Assembly (NCBI GenBank): GCA_011033025.1
Contig: WFMF01000179.1
Coordinates: forward strand, 124,001-188,000
Source: Beroe forskalii
Lineage: Eukaryota; Ctenophora; Nuda; Beroida; Beroidae
Direction of reading: 5' to 3'
DNA: 64,000 bases
Shown one piece after another: positions 45,756 through 57,500 of the stretch. The notes beneath the pieces were generated by a model. It was not told the DNA's origin, searched no databases, and saw only the letters and a program-made list of their open reading frames with translations. Within the stretch, counting starts at the first letter, position 1. Each line of letters opens with the position of its first letter. The translations under genes and the position numbers were made by a program.

Positions 45756-48014
45756 ATGGATGCTGAACCATCCTCTTCTTCGGAGCCTTTGAAGAAGAAG
45801 CAAAAGTCTGGTGGTTCGTTTTGTTCATATGCATCATGCTCAAACAGAAGCCATCGCAATAAGACAAGCAACTTACCAAATCGTGGGTTTCTAAGGTTTT
45901 ACAAACTCCCTAAAGATGCAGATAGAAGGAAACGATGGGTTTCGAGGATGAAGCGCCAATTTGGTTGGCAACCATCAGATTATACAAAAGTTTGCTCAGA
46001 CCATTTTCATGATATTGATTTTGTGGAAACTGATGTCACCAAATATAGAGAAAATCCTGGGCAGGAAAAGGTCATGATACGTCTGAAAAAGGACGCAATC
46101 CCTTGCACTGATCGACAAACTGGAGAGTATCTTGACCCTGCTCAATCAGCTACAGCATCTTCTCGACTGCCACGAAAAAGGAAGGTTCATTTAGCAAATC
46201 CTCCGTGTGATGGAAGTTCTACTAATATCTCTGGCAGTGACATAGTTATTGAGATCCCGTCAGCAACAGTATCTACAGAAGGGGAATCTGAGCTTGAGGC
46301 CGAGGTAGATTGTGACTTCATCAATGAAGTGGATGAAAGCTCTCAGGACTCAGCTTCTGAATATGATCCGTCTGAATCAGATCCAAATGAAGATGTTGAA
46401 ACAGACTGGGAAGAATCCGAGAATGACAACGGGGCTGAGGATGAAGTTGTATGCCACGATATAAATCCATTCTTAGCTATGTTTCATTGGACTTTTGTGG
46501 CGATTCCATTGCTACTGTCGCTGTTTAATTTCTGTCCAAAGTGTGGGTCTACATGTCGTGTATTGAATGTTAAAACCAAGGGATTTGCAATTGCCATTGA
46601 GTACAGATGTCTTGGAATATCACCCCACCATGACGTTTGGCACAACTCACCATTTACAAGGCGGTACTTTGACATTAATCTAAAAATACCAGCCATGGCA
46701 ACCATGTGTGGACTTGGATATAGTCTATTGGAGAATGTGATGAGTGGTTTGAAAATGCCTTATATATCCAGTGCCTGCTTCTTCAAAAACATTCGAGTAA
46801 ATCTCTATCCTGTAATAGCTGCAAAATGGAATGTCATGCGTGATGGTCTCATTCGGGGTCTTGCATCCAAAGGTGAATGTGATGTTTCAGGCGACGGGCA
46901 TTTTGATAGCCCGGGTTGGACGGCTAAATTTTGCTCGTATAGTATCATGGACATCGATTCTGGGGCAATAATTGATTTTTTCGTCTCCCAACGTGCGATG
47001 TATGATGGTGACCTGGAGACTGAATCTTGTAAGGAGGTATTATCTAACATTACACAGAAAGGTTTGAAGATACGCAATTTTGTGACTGATGAAAATTCGA
47101 AAGTTTCAAAAATGGTAAGGGAGAATTTTCGGTCCATTACACACTGTCTAGATGTTTGGCACAAGGCTCGTCTGATTAAAAAGAAGTTGTTGAAGATGGC
47201 TAAGAAACATTCTGAAATCTTGAAATTTGTGCCTAAAATCGTCAATCATTTTTGGTATGCCTGCCAGTCATGTAACAAAGACCCACGAGTCCTTTTAGAA
47301 ACTTTCCATGGATGTCTATTGCATATCTGCAACAAACACGCATGGGTGACAGATCCACTCATTGAACTAAAATCTAAAATCCAAACAGAGAAAGACAAAC
47401 AGAGGAAAACAACGCCTACAGCAGCCGAAAAGCAGAAACGAGGACCAGGCTTGCCTTACTTCACCAAAATCAGAAAGTGTTCTCATTCGTCCAGGATGCG
47501 TCATAGAAGGTACAGAGGAACTTCATGGATGGATGTGGATAGTGCAGCATTCAAAAGCTTGTTTCAATACCTGACGGACACGAGGTTCTGTAATACAATC
47601 CAGAAATGCTGCCAGTTCTTACATACTGGTGGATTGGAGACGTATCACAACGTCAGGCTGAAACTCCTGCCCAAGAGATCGTCTTACAAACTACTCCGTA
47701 TGATTATCTCTGGAATGTTAGTCGCAATTGATGTCAATAGCAACCTTGAGAGCAACACTAACGTGAAACGGAAGCAGTATTGGAAGTGGAGCCGTGCACA
47801 GAAGAAGTATGTTGCCAAGCAGAGAATACTGAAGAAGGACTACAGTTTCAGAGAGGAAATTATGCAGTTCATGATGGATTGTTTGAAAAACAACCAGGAT
47901 TTACCACGAGTGGAGGACACGTTGGGTGGTTATTATATCAAACGTGATGTACCTGTCAGGATTGTTGACGCGGACTTTCCAACAACTGCTCCAACTTCAC
48001 GAACGCGATTTTGA
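45756..48014 (+). CDS. THAP-domain DDE transposase (ISL3EU-like)
   Basis: Intronless, 752 residues from the ATG at 45756. THAP zinc finger: Cys23, Cys28, Cys80 and His83, with FLRFYKLPKD and WVSRM between them and a DAIP box at about 113-116. A long acidic Ser/Asp/Glu linker follows (about 150-235), then a CPKC zinc-ribbon motif (260-263). The catalytic core shows GDGHFDSPGWTAKFCSY (candidate Asp380 or Asp384), FVTDENSKVS (Asp445), CLDVWHKARLIKK, and GGLETYHNVRLKLLPKRSS (Glu628), the D-D-E order of an RNase H-fold transposase. The frame is intact, so the element may be recently active. It could instead be a domesticated THAP protein, but terminal repeats argue for a transposon. Confidence 0.85.
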   Translation: MDAEPSSSSEPLKKKQKSGGSFCSYASCSNRSHRNKTSNLPNRGFLRFYKLPKDADRRKRWVSRMKRQFGWQPSDYTKVCSDHFHDIDFVETDVTKYRENPGQEKVMIRLKKDAIPCTDRQTGEYLDPAQSATASSRLPRKRKVHLANPPCDGSSTNISGSDIVIEIPSATVSTEGESELEAEVDCDFINEVDESSQDSASEYDPSESDPNEDVETDWEESENDNGAEDEVVCHDINPFLAMFHWTFVAIPLLLSLFNFCPKCGSTCRVLNVKTKGFAIAIEYRCLGISPHHDVWHNSPFTRRYFDINLKIPAMATMCGLGYSLLENVMSGLKMPYISSACFFKNIRVNLYPVIAAKWNVMRDGLIRGLASKGECDVSGDGHFDSPGWTAKFCSYSIMDIDSGAIIDFFVSQRAMYDGDLETESCKEVLSNITQKGLKIRNFVTDENSKVSKMVRENFRSITHCLDVWHKARLIKKKLLKMAKKHSEILKFVPKIVNHFWYACQSCNKDPRVLLETFHGCLLHICNKHAWVTDPLIELKSKIQTEKDKQRKTTPTAAEKQKRGPGLPYFTKIRKCSHSSRMRHRRYRGTSWMDVDSAAFKSLFQYLTDTRFCNTIQKCCQFLHTGGLETYHNVRLKLLPKRSSYKLLRMIISGMLVAIDVNSNLESNTNVKRKQYWKWSRAQKKYVAKQRILKKDYSFREEIMQFMMDCLKNNQDLPRVEDTLGGYYIKRDVPVRIVDADFPTTAPTSRTRF

Positions 48015-48354
48015 CTTTCGTAGTTCCTCACAGACTTTTGGGTACAGTTATCGGTATACTATAACTCTGATTATATATGTTTATGTCCGCAATACCAGCT
48101 GTCAATCTGTCATAATTTCAGTTTCAATTTCTATACTATCAACTTATACCAGGTCCATTTCGTCTATCATTATCTATTATAGTATAATTTCCTTGCTAGC
48201 TCACACGACGTATGAATTATCATGATGTTACAATTATTTTCGAATTGTTAGTGCCAAGACTAGTCATAACATTTTTGATGAAGATAAGTTTGATAAGACA
48301 CCTGATAGGAACTTCTTTATCTAACATACTCACCAAAAATAATTTCTTGTCAGT

Positions 48355-48963
48355 ATGTCAGATCAAGGGAGTGATGATGAAAGCTTTCCTGTGAGAGAAG
48401 ACTTTGAGGATGACCCATACACATCTCCAGATGACGCTAGTGAAAATGATGACGACTTAATTGATCTTGATTTTTCGGAATTCTCACAGGCGAGGGATAC
48501 GGAGCATTCAACTTCAAGTGATAACTACACGGATTCACAAACTGTCTCAAAAGCATCATTTTGCGAATGTGACAAATGTTTCGACAGTAAAGTTCAGGAA
48601 GCTGTATGTTGTAGGAAGTGTGATGAACTCTCTGACCTTATATCTGAGCTATACAATTGCGTAACAGAAACGAATATATTTGACGGTTTGGTCTCGCAAG
48701 GACTAGAGTACACCCGTTTCATACACGGTTCATCAATCAAGGATTCTAAGAAAAGGGATGAGTATCTTTCTAAGCCCTTGAATAACGGCCTAAAACGTCA
48801 TTTACTTTATCGTACCTTCGTGATAATGGCCAACAAAGGACATCCATTAGGCAAAAATAATCGAACTGTTATCCCAAGCTGTGTTGTTGGCAAGATCAGA
48901 GTAAAATACCCGCAAGAAGATGGTTCCTATGAGGGTTATCATGATGTACGGGTGATAGAATAA
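48355..48963 (+). CDS. P2X7 ballast-domain-like cysteine-rich protein
   Basis: Intronless frame of 202 residues starting 340 bp after the transposase stop. An acidic, Ser/Asp-rich N-terminus (1-66) is followed by a Cys cluster: Cys70, Cys72, Cys75, Cys85, Cys86, Cys89 and Cys102. The C-terminal block has LKRHLLYRTFVIMA, then NRTVIPSCVVGKIRVKYPQE and DGSYEGYHDV. This order (CxCxxC, CCRK, YR, IPSC, IR.KYP, G.Y.G) is that of the zinc- and GDP-binding intracellular ballast of vertebrate P2X7 receptors, also known from stand-alone genes in animals. There is no membrane segment. Its position inside the terminal repeats makes it an accessory gene of the transposon; its function there is unknown. Confidence 0.8.
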   Translation: MSDQGSDDESFPVREDFEDDPYTSPDDASENDDDLIDLDFSEFSQARDTEHSTSSDNYTDSQTVSKASFCECDKCFDSKVQEAVCCRKCDELSDLISELYNCVTETNIFDGLVSQGLEYTRFIHGSSIKDSKKRDEYLSKPLNNGLKRHLLYRTFVIMANKGHPLGKNNRTVIPSCVVGKIRVKYPQEDGSYEGYHDVRVIE

Positions 48964-49206
48964 CTACATGAGGGATATGTTATGTCATGTATTAATATGT
49001 GTCCTAATTACTATAATGGATGTTTCAGGCATGTTATATTCATAGAAACATATTGGTAATTTGAACTAATTAGTTCCATCACCTGCCCAAACATTCTATA
49101 TTGTACTAATTACATAATAAGTTCACATAAAAATAAACGATTACCATTGTACTATTGTATAACACGTATCACACATTACACTATATCGCAACATGCTGGC
49201 CCTCTC

Positions 49207-51555
49207 GGATACAAGCAACCACGCGCCCTATATCTCGTAATCCAATTAACTCTAGAGGTGGGACAAAGCGCATTCTCTACATCAAGCTAATATCTATGCA
49301 TTCCCTCCTGGCCAGGAGTAACCCCCACGGAATAAAAAACTGGCCAGGGATATAAGTTAGAGACGAGTGTCACAGGGTGATATAACTAAGGGCCCAAAAT
49401 TCAGGTGAATCCATTCTTTAAAATCCCCTCAAAATCCCCCAAAAACGTCAATTTCAAATTTTGGGCTGCCAGGTATAGTATTTTCGGGGGGAGAGCTACT
49501 GGTAGGACCACATGCCAGTTAATAAGGGTGGGTGACCCAGCAGGCTCGACCAGTTAGGGTCTAGACCCTTACTGGTAAAATTTTTCTGCCAAAGGGTCCA
49601 CCCAACCATCTGACCAGTTAGATTTTGTTACCTAAGTGGCTATTTTCAGACCTAATTATTGTAATAAATTTAAATCGAAATTGAAAGAGATTCATTCTAC
49701 CAGAAAACGCATGATACAAGAAATCACTCTGCTAATCTATCATCCTGCTGTCCTTTTTATGAGCCTGCTATCCTATCGCCCTGCTATTCATCCCTCTCTT
49801 AACATTTGATGCCTCTTTTCATCTCTGAAAAAATCATGCAACCTAAAATGGTTCTTCGTCAGGTTGCTCAATGCAATGACAAATGCACTGTTTCACACTT
49901 GAGTCTGCTTTAGCCTGTTAGCTAGCTAGTACCCATTACACATAACAAATGCGGTAACCTTGAATTATTTGCTTGTGCATAAAAATGGAACAGCTTTGCT
50001 GTGTTAGATGAATGTAAGACATCAAGATAAGCTCAAGATAAGGGTATGTAGTGGTACTTTGTAGACTCCGGTGTTGACGTGACATGGCTGTAAGACGCTG
50101 TGTAGATTGTAGACATATCTCAAGAGAGATGCAGTGATCTTGCTCTGATCTACAGCACAGACGTATGTCACACCGAATGCTGACTTGGAATATTCTGTAT
50201 GTGGGAAGATTCGTTCGCCAATATACTGAAGTTATGAGAGTGCAAAGTGCACCCAGTCTCAGATCTTTTGGGGTTCAGATTTTGCATGGAAAAGTTTACC
50301 ATCATAGTACCATTGAGAAACTTCAAACACAGTCAAAGTTTTGAGGCTTCACTTTTGTCAAGCCCTTTTATTGGGAGTATATTCTGGACATTAATAATCA
50401 ATATTCATTGTGTACTTATTGATATGTTATGGACTTGAACTGTATTTTTAACTCTTTTGTCAATTGATAAAAAGGTTTATCGTCAGATATTTTTTGAGAA
50501 TGCAATGCAGCAGTGTTGTCTACGTTTGTCAAATATCTTAAAAATTATACCTCGATTTTTTTGTAGCAAAATCAATTTATTATGGGCTTAGTCTGTTTAT
50601 ATGCGGAATCCTCCCATTTTCAGCTCTTTGGGATTATCTTGAAAACGGACCGAGGTACAGTCTTGAAACTGTTATCCATTCCACCTATCCACCCTGCCAA
50701 CATATACCGACAATTATTTATCTTTTTTAAGAATTTAATTGGAAAACAGAATAACAACCATTTAATCAGAATTTCGTCAGCATGCCAGGTTTCATCAGGT
50801 GACAAACATAAATCATTACCTACTGTCATACAGAAATAAATTGAACAGTTTATATTAATTAAATGAAAATCAGTCTATATATTATGAAATGAACAAAAAT
50901 TGGTATAAAACTGTTTTGAAAACCCATCAAAACTCTGAAGAAAGCTTCCATCACCTGTTATGAACATCACGGTCAAAAAGCGCCGATAAGCAGTGTTTAG
51001 GCGGTTATCGGCGCCTATAGGCACTGATTATCGTTGATTTTCGGCGCCTAAGCAGTGACAGAAATCGGCGCCGATTCGAAGCCTATAGGAAATTATAGGT
51101 GCTGAATCGGCGCCGAAGCGGTGGTTTGCATCAATGGGATTAGCCCACTTAGCAGTGGGGTCATTATCACAAAATCATCATAATATACCAATGTCATTGA
51201 CATGCCGAATTGTATGTGAGGTCTGTATAAAAATGCTTTTGTTACAAAAATACAAATTTCATTTGAAAATGAAAATTCCAGAAAATTTCTCATCAGCCTG
51301 CTGCAGTCTTAGAAGCTTATTACTTTATTAAGACTCCATGCGACTTGCAAACAGGGTGTTTTTGGCTAGTGGTTCATAAAGCACAAGTGACATTGTTATT
51401 GAGTATTATATCTTATCGTGAACAAACAGAGAATGTAAAATAAAAAACTTAAAACTCCTAGGGTGCACCAAAAATTTTGAATATTAAGCGCTCAACACTG
51501 GGCTGATACTGATATGTCTCAGTAAGACATGAGTTTAAATCTAAAACCTCCTCAG
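49207..51555. other. Intergenic repeats before the Ig gene
   Basis: 49303-49383 is a single copy of the CTGGCCAG-hairpin repeat found in tandem at 20157. 49739-49800 has a few CTGCTATCCTATC units related to the array at 61412. 50985-51120 is rich in ATCGGCGCC palindromes (about eight GGCGCC cores). Elsewhere I see no gene. An upstream exon and signal peptide of the Ig gene might lie here but were not recognised. Confidence 0.5.
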
Positions 51556-54500
51556 CTTACGATGTGTCAATAGAAAACATCACGTTCATAAACGATGCGT
51601 CGTACGTCACTCTGACGTGCTCAGTGACAGAAGAACCTAACGACACGCAGATAACCTTCTACAGAAACGAGACAGGAGCATCTGAGGAGTGTAAGTGCTA
51701 AAATGGGTCAAAAAGGGACGTTTTTACCCATATATAGATATATTGTGGGCACATGCATTGATCGATATAACCACACAAAAAATGACAATGAAATCCTATT
51801 AAAGGAAATCATCAATCGATGCATGTGTACTCATATGGGTTATTTAAAAGAGAAGTTTTTTGCTGATTGGGTCCCACGAACTCACGAAAGCATATAGCTA
51901 TACGGTGAACATTATTGAATAAGCTTGAAAAAGCGTCTCATATTTAGGAAAACACAAATTTGAGATATGAATTGTTCAGGATGGCCTGGGCGTTTACCAA
52001 AATTTTGACAGTGGTCTTGTGTCCGTAGGTCCAGCATTGCCCATATCAGACCTCGGAGCAAAAATGACGTACAAAAATCGAATAGTACTACAGAAAAATC
52101 CACTGGAATTGTTGCTCTGATGGCCAAAAAAATTTGGGGATACAACTCAAAATTTCGGTCATAAAAATAAGTTCGAATTTAAGTTACAAAGCGATTCTGA
52201 AAATTTCATGCAGAAATATTTCAAAGAATAGCGAAGTAGAAGAGAAAGTGTAAAGTCTCACTTGGGCAAAATCACAAACTGAGATAGGTATAGAATTATA
52301 AGCGATTGAGTGGATTTTGAAGGTTTTTACGGGCTTATTAAATGGCCAAATATGGTCTAATTCACTTATCTCTTATATAAAATCGCAGATCGTGTTTTTC
52401 CGTACGTCACGCCCCATGGCAACGTGGTAATTTTTGGATTCGAAATGCTGCGTAGCAGCGCCAAGACGAGCTGTGCATTTGCAGGCTCAAAGCCCAACTG
52501 GCCTGCTAGTCTTTAATATAAAATGAATTCACGCGTTTTTCCCGTTGCTCAGTTGCTGTAAGTTTTTTTGATATTGCCAAGAAATTAGACATGATTAACG
52601 AAGGCTAAAGATGCATATTGGTGCCGTTGCTATGGAAACCAATTTTTGTGCACGGAAAGATTATAATTAGTTCTTTGATATTTCTCTCTATTACGCTACG
52701 ACTGTTAAGTGCTGTGCTGTAGTTTTCGAAAATCTGATGTTTTCTTAACTTCCAATTCAAGTTCTCAAGATGGAGAATGCACATAACTTGAATAACAGAG
52801 GATATTTCTGATGGATTGTTTTCATAAAATTGTGGCCGAGGTCGGCCAATAATCAAGACTTAGTCGGTGATAACAGTAGTAAATGCAGTTGTGAAATTAA
52901 CCATTAAGATCAATTTAAGGTTTGAAAAAGTTTACAATTAAATAGAATCGAATATAGGTGAAGCAGGTTACGAAGACAGTTCTTTGCCTGGATCAATGTG
53001 AACAAAACAAAAGTGTCCAATGTCAGTATGAGAACCAGTTGTCAGAATTAACATCATCTTGCCCACAAAACGGAACAAAAATCACTCGGTTAAGCACGAC
53101 TAAGATTTACTGACAAACTTTTTCCACTCTGCTCCTTCATGAAATTGAATATTTGATTTCGTTGCTTTGGATCTGATCGGAATTTTTTATGGGGTAAAAA
53201 TATTCAATCAATTTGAATGGTAATGTCTAAAATTTGCAAACGAGGTGCTGTGTAGCAGCACCCAGTAAGCTGTGTGCTTGCAGGCCCAATGGGCCTGCTA
53301 GTAAATGTATAAATTGGTTTGCCCATTAATTTTGACCTAAGCGATGGGCAATGTTGGACATAAGGACCATTGTCAAAATGTTGGTACACGCCGTGGCCAT
53401 CCTGGTCAATGTATATCTAAAACTCGTGTTTTCCCAAATAAGAGGGTGAACCCCCGGGCTTTATGCAAGTAATAATCAAATAACCAATGCTGCCACAGCA
53501 ATCGGATCTACCAACACGACCCTCAACACTGGGGACAGCAAGTACTACGCATACCGAATCCAGCAGACCAAGAACTTGGTGAATGCCACGTATGCGTGCG
53601 AAGCCAGCTTCACCTCCGGAGGAGTCCAGAAATCAGATATCATGACACCTGAGGAACTAAGTTAGTGTGATGTGCTCTGCATCTGCTGATCTCAATCTGT
53701 TCATCTCTATGTTTATTCGTGTCGATATATATAATGTTTATCTCACCATGTTTATCTCATATCTATATCGCTTAGTCTATCTCGCGCCATGTTGGTGACA
53801 CCCTGATACAATTCCAGCTATCACGGAGCACCCCTCCACTACGATAGCGTTTGAGGGAGACACGGTGTCGCTAAGCTGCAATGCTACGGAGTCTCACACC
53901 ACAACCACCATCATCTGGCATGACAGCGAGCACCACACCTTCGAGGGTGGGTACAAACCTTAACAATCCCAGTCGGAACCCAAGCTCAATGTGATCACTG
54001 TTTTGATTGTTCAGATGATTTTACACAAATCACGGTCATATTAAGCTCTCTATAGCCTATCTAAAGAAACTCACAGTAATGTTTGATATAAAGAATATAA
54101 CACCTGCACCTCTGACATCGGTGTCTGATATTTCCACAGAAACGTCCTTATTTGTTCGTCCGTTATACTCATTTAATAACACCACCTCATTTCCCCAAAC
54201 ACGAAACCTGTTTAAAGAATATTTTAAATTGTCAATTATTCTCTACTTCTCTAATCGTGCACGCTGAACGCTCCTCCTCCAGAGGGTGTGTCTAATTTCG
54301 GGGACAATATCACCGTGAACAGCACTGGGGGCGTGAGCTACCTCGTCTTCGATCCTGTGGCGTTTGACACTGTCGTGGACGGTCCTCTCAACTACTCCTG
54401 CACCTTCATCTACGAGGATGTAGGGGAGCTGGAGTCCAATTCTGCCAGGCTTACTGTCAGGGGTAAAACTTTTTACATTATGTCACGATAGGTAATAGTT

Positions 54501-57500
54501 AGCGTCAGGGCTTTTGACTGTTTGAAAGCAGCTCTTACATACACAGATGATAATGATAATATCCAATTTGGCGCTATCTATACCATGTGCACTATATTGG
54601 CTCGAAAATCGTTACATTGAGCTGCTTAGCCATTTTTCAATGATCAGTGAGATGCACTGTAAAATTGGAATACTACTGTTTGAAGTCCTACTACTCCTTA
54701 CACAATGTTTTCAGCTTTGATCAACTACCCGACCCAAGAGATCGCGGTAATTTACGGTGATCCGATATCCTTGAACTGTACCTACGCTACCAACACCTCT
54801 GCTGACGTGTACTGGAAGCAGGTTAATTCCACACAATCATTTTGGATCCGTTTGCCACTTTGTCAAGGCGCCAGTCAATAATAGTATTTTGCAGGTCTTG
54901 TGCCAGTCTAATGCAGGTTTGGCGCCAGTTTGTTGCACAAGACGTCGCCATTATCACAGCGCAGTACTACGTTGGCTGAACTGACTGTTTCGCAACTTCC
55001 CGCAGGACGGCACCGTTCTGACAAGCTACAGCAACACGACCACCTACGACGGAGTCTACAAGAACTTTGGAACCTACAACACCAGTTCAGCTGTGCTGGC
55101 CGACTCAGGGGTGTACCACTGCGCTGCAACCGAGGACGGAACGGAGATAGTGTCCACGAACAATGCTACTGTCACTGTCTACGGTAGGTGCAGGGGCATA
55201 TAATGAGGGCATTTCTCATGTCGATATTCGAGCTTTTTAATGCGTAAGGAATACAGAAAAAAAATCTTTTCCGTTCTTTTTTTCTTTTCATGCCAAAAAA
55301 CTACCTATGATAAGATGATATTATGTTACACGTGCATTTGATGTGCTTATCTGGCACATTTCTTTTTGTGCCATGCTAACTCAACACGCCACGCATATAA
55401 CACAATGCTCAGGGGTGGCTACGGACCCGACCTCCGGGGACTTCATGAGCGCTGCATCAGTTACACTGACTTGTGGCATAGTTCAATCAGACTTCGTGGC
55501 CAATGTTACTTGGTATAAGGATTCGGTGAGTAGCTGTCCTTAATTTCCAAGCCGAAAATTCCAAGCAATCATATTTGATTAGAACTTGCATCGGTGAAAA
55601 ATTCATAATAAAGGTTTCAGTGGGCCAATCGCATCAAATGGGTCCCTAGAGTCACCAAAAATATTTGTCCAAGTAACGATTCAAGCTTATTATATCAAAT
55701 CTGATATTACCCATGATCTTTCAAACATGCTGCCGCGCAATGAAAGTTGAAACGAAATTTTGAGATAATTCGATAACTATTCTCGAGAATTCTATGTATG
55801 TTGTAACTTTTTCAAAGATCAAGGTTCCAACATTTGGTGTGGTGAAACAGCTAATACCAATGAGGGGTCGAAGTTGGTAGCTACTTCTCAGCAGAATTGA
55901 CCACTGCAGTCAATCTTTAAGTAAAATCTGGAACGGCCAGTTCACCTGAGGTGTAACTGAATACCACAGAGGCTCGAAGTTTGAATTCATGCTTCCCCAG
56001 CGAAAGGACGGTACTAATGGTCATAGTTCATACCACCCCATAGTAATTGGAGGGGGGTCCAGGTAACTGCGGGATATCGGCGAGACGCGTAAGGAAAAAA
56101 GTAGACGTGGCCAATATAATCCGAAATGTGGTTTTCGGGCTTAGGGAATACTTACAATCGATTTCTCGTACCAAAAAAACATATTATGTTTATCCCAAAA
56201 CCAAAAAGGATTTGGTTGTGATGTTCCGCGGCGGTTTTAAGGCGTTCTTTACTGTAAAACCCATGATATGAGAAAGAACGCGACGGTTAAAACTGCTGCA
56301 ACGTCACTTATAAAATATACAGCATTCACGTAACTTAAATGCATCAAATAAGTGCCGTTGCGGCAGTTTTAACCGTCGCGTTCTTTCTCATATCATGGGT
56401 TTTACAGTAAAGAACGCCTTAAAACCGCCGCGGAACATCACAACCAAATCCTTTTTGGTTTTGGGAAAAAATATCACCCTTTTTCTGTGCCGAGATATTG
56501 AAATTTGGCGTCAAATCGCGCGTAAAAATTCGCGTTACCTAGCATTACTGATGACGTCACAATTACGTCATAAAATTAGATGAACTATCTGAGACCCATT
56601 CATTAACACAATTGGGACTATGACCGACAACATATCCAAAGATGAAGTTCTGGGGTGGTCCCGTTCTCTCTCCACTAGCTTCACAAGTTTTGCAATTTTT
56701 TGGTATTTTTTTCGTGTCAAAGTGTTTCAAACAATCGCATATATCTCAATGATGCCGGGGAGCCCAGAACTTTTCGACCACATTTTGAAAAGTACATTAA
56801 ATTTCCTTTCTACGCTAGGAGGAGCATTTTTTCCTATCTCGAAAGCTTCATACCGAAAAATTGCGTTAAAAAACGCCTATTTTTGGGAAAATCGACATTT
56901 GAAATTCTTAGTTTTGTGACGTCATTATGACGTCATTATCATGACGTAAAATAGTTTTTAAGGTCACTAACTGCAAGTTCTATCTTTCTACTTTCCAACG
57001 CTGGGTCGATGAGCTCTGTATCTTTCATGGTTCCCGAGATATCGCCGTTTAAATAGGGTATACTTCTTGCACTAAAGCGTCATCTCTCTATATGTATATA
57101 CCTCTATATATCTGTATATATATTTTTTCCCAAAACCAAAAAGGATTTGGTTGTGATGGTCCGCGGCGGTTTTAAGGCGTTCTTTACTGTAAAACCCATG
57201 ATATGAGAAAGAACGCGACGGTTAAAACTGCTGAAACGTCACTTATAAAACATACAGCATTCACGTAACTTTGATGCATCAAAAAGTGCCGTTGCGGCAG
57301 TTTTAACCGTCGCGTTCTTTCTCATATCATGGGTTTTACAGTAAAGAACGCCTTAAAACCGCCGCGGACCATCACAACCAAATCCTTTTTGGTTTTGGGA
57401 AAAAATATCACCCGCACTGCTGTGCCGTGATATTGAAATTTGGCGTCAAATCACGCATAAAAATTCGCGTTACATAGCATTACTGATGACGTCACAATTA

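Larger units (their letters stand above)
45282..49206 (+). mobile_element. Two-gene DNA transposon with 16-bp terminal inverted repeats
   Basis: GAGAGGGCCAGCATGT at 45282-45297 is repeated exactly in inverse at 49191-49206, enclosing 3.9 kb that holds just two plus-strand genes: a THAP-DDE transposase and a P2X7-ballast-like protein. An AATAAA at 49132 sits just inside the right end. No clear target duplication is visible (left flank ends GCGATTG, right flank starts GGATAC). The transposase architecture (N-terminal THAP finger, zinc ribbon, ISL3-like DDE order) suggests the ISL3EU group, an inference from memory of that group. Confidence 0.8.
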
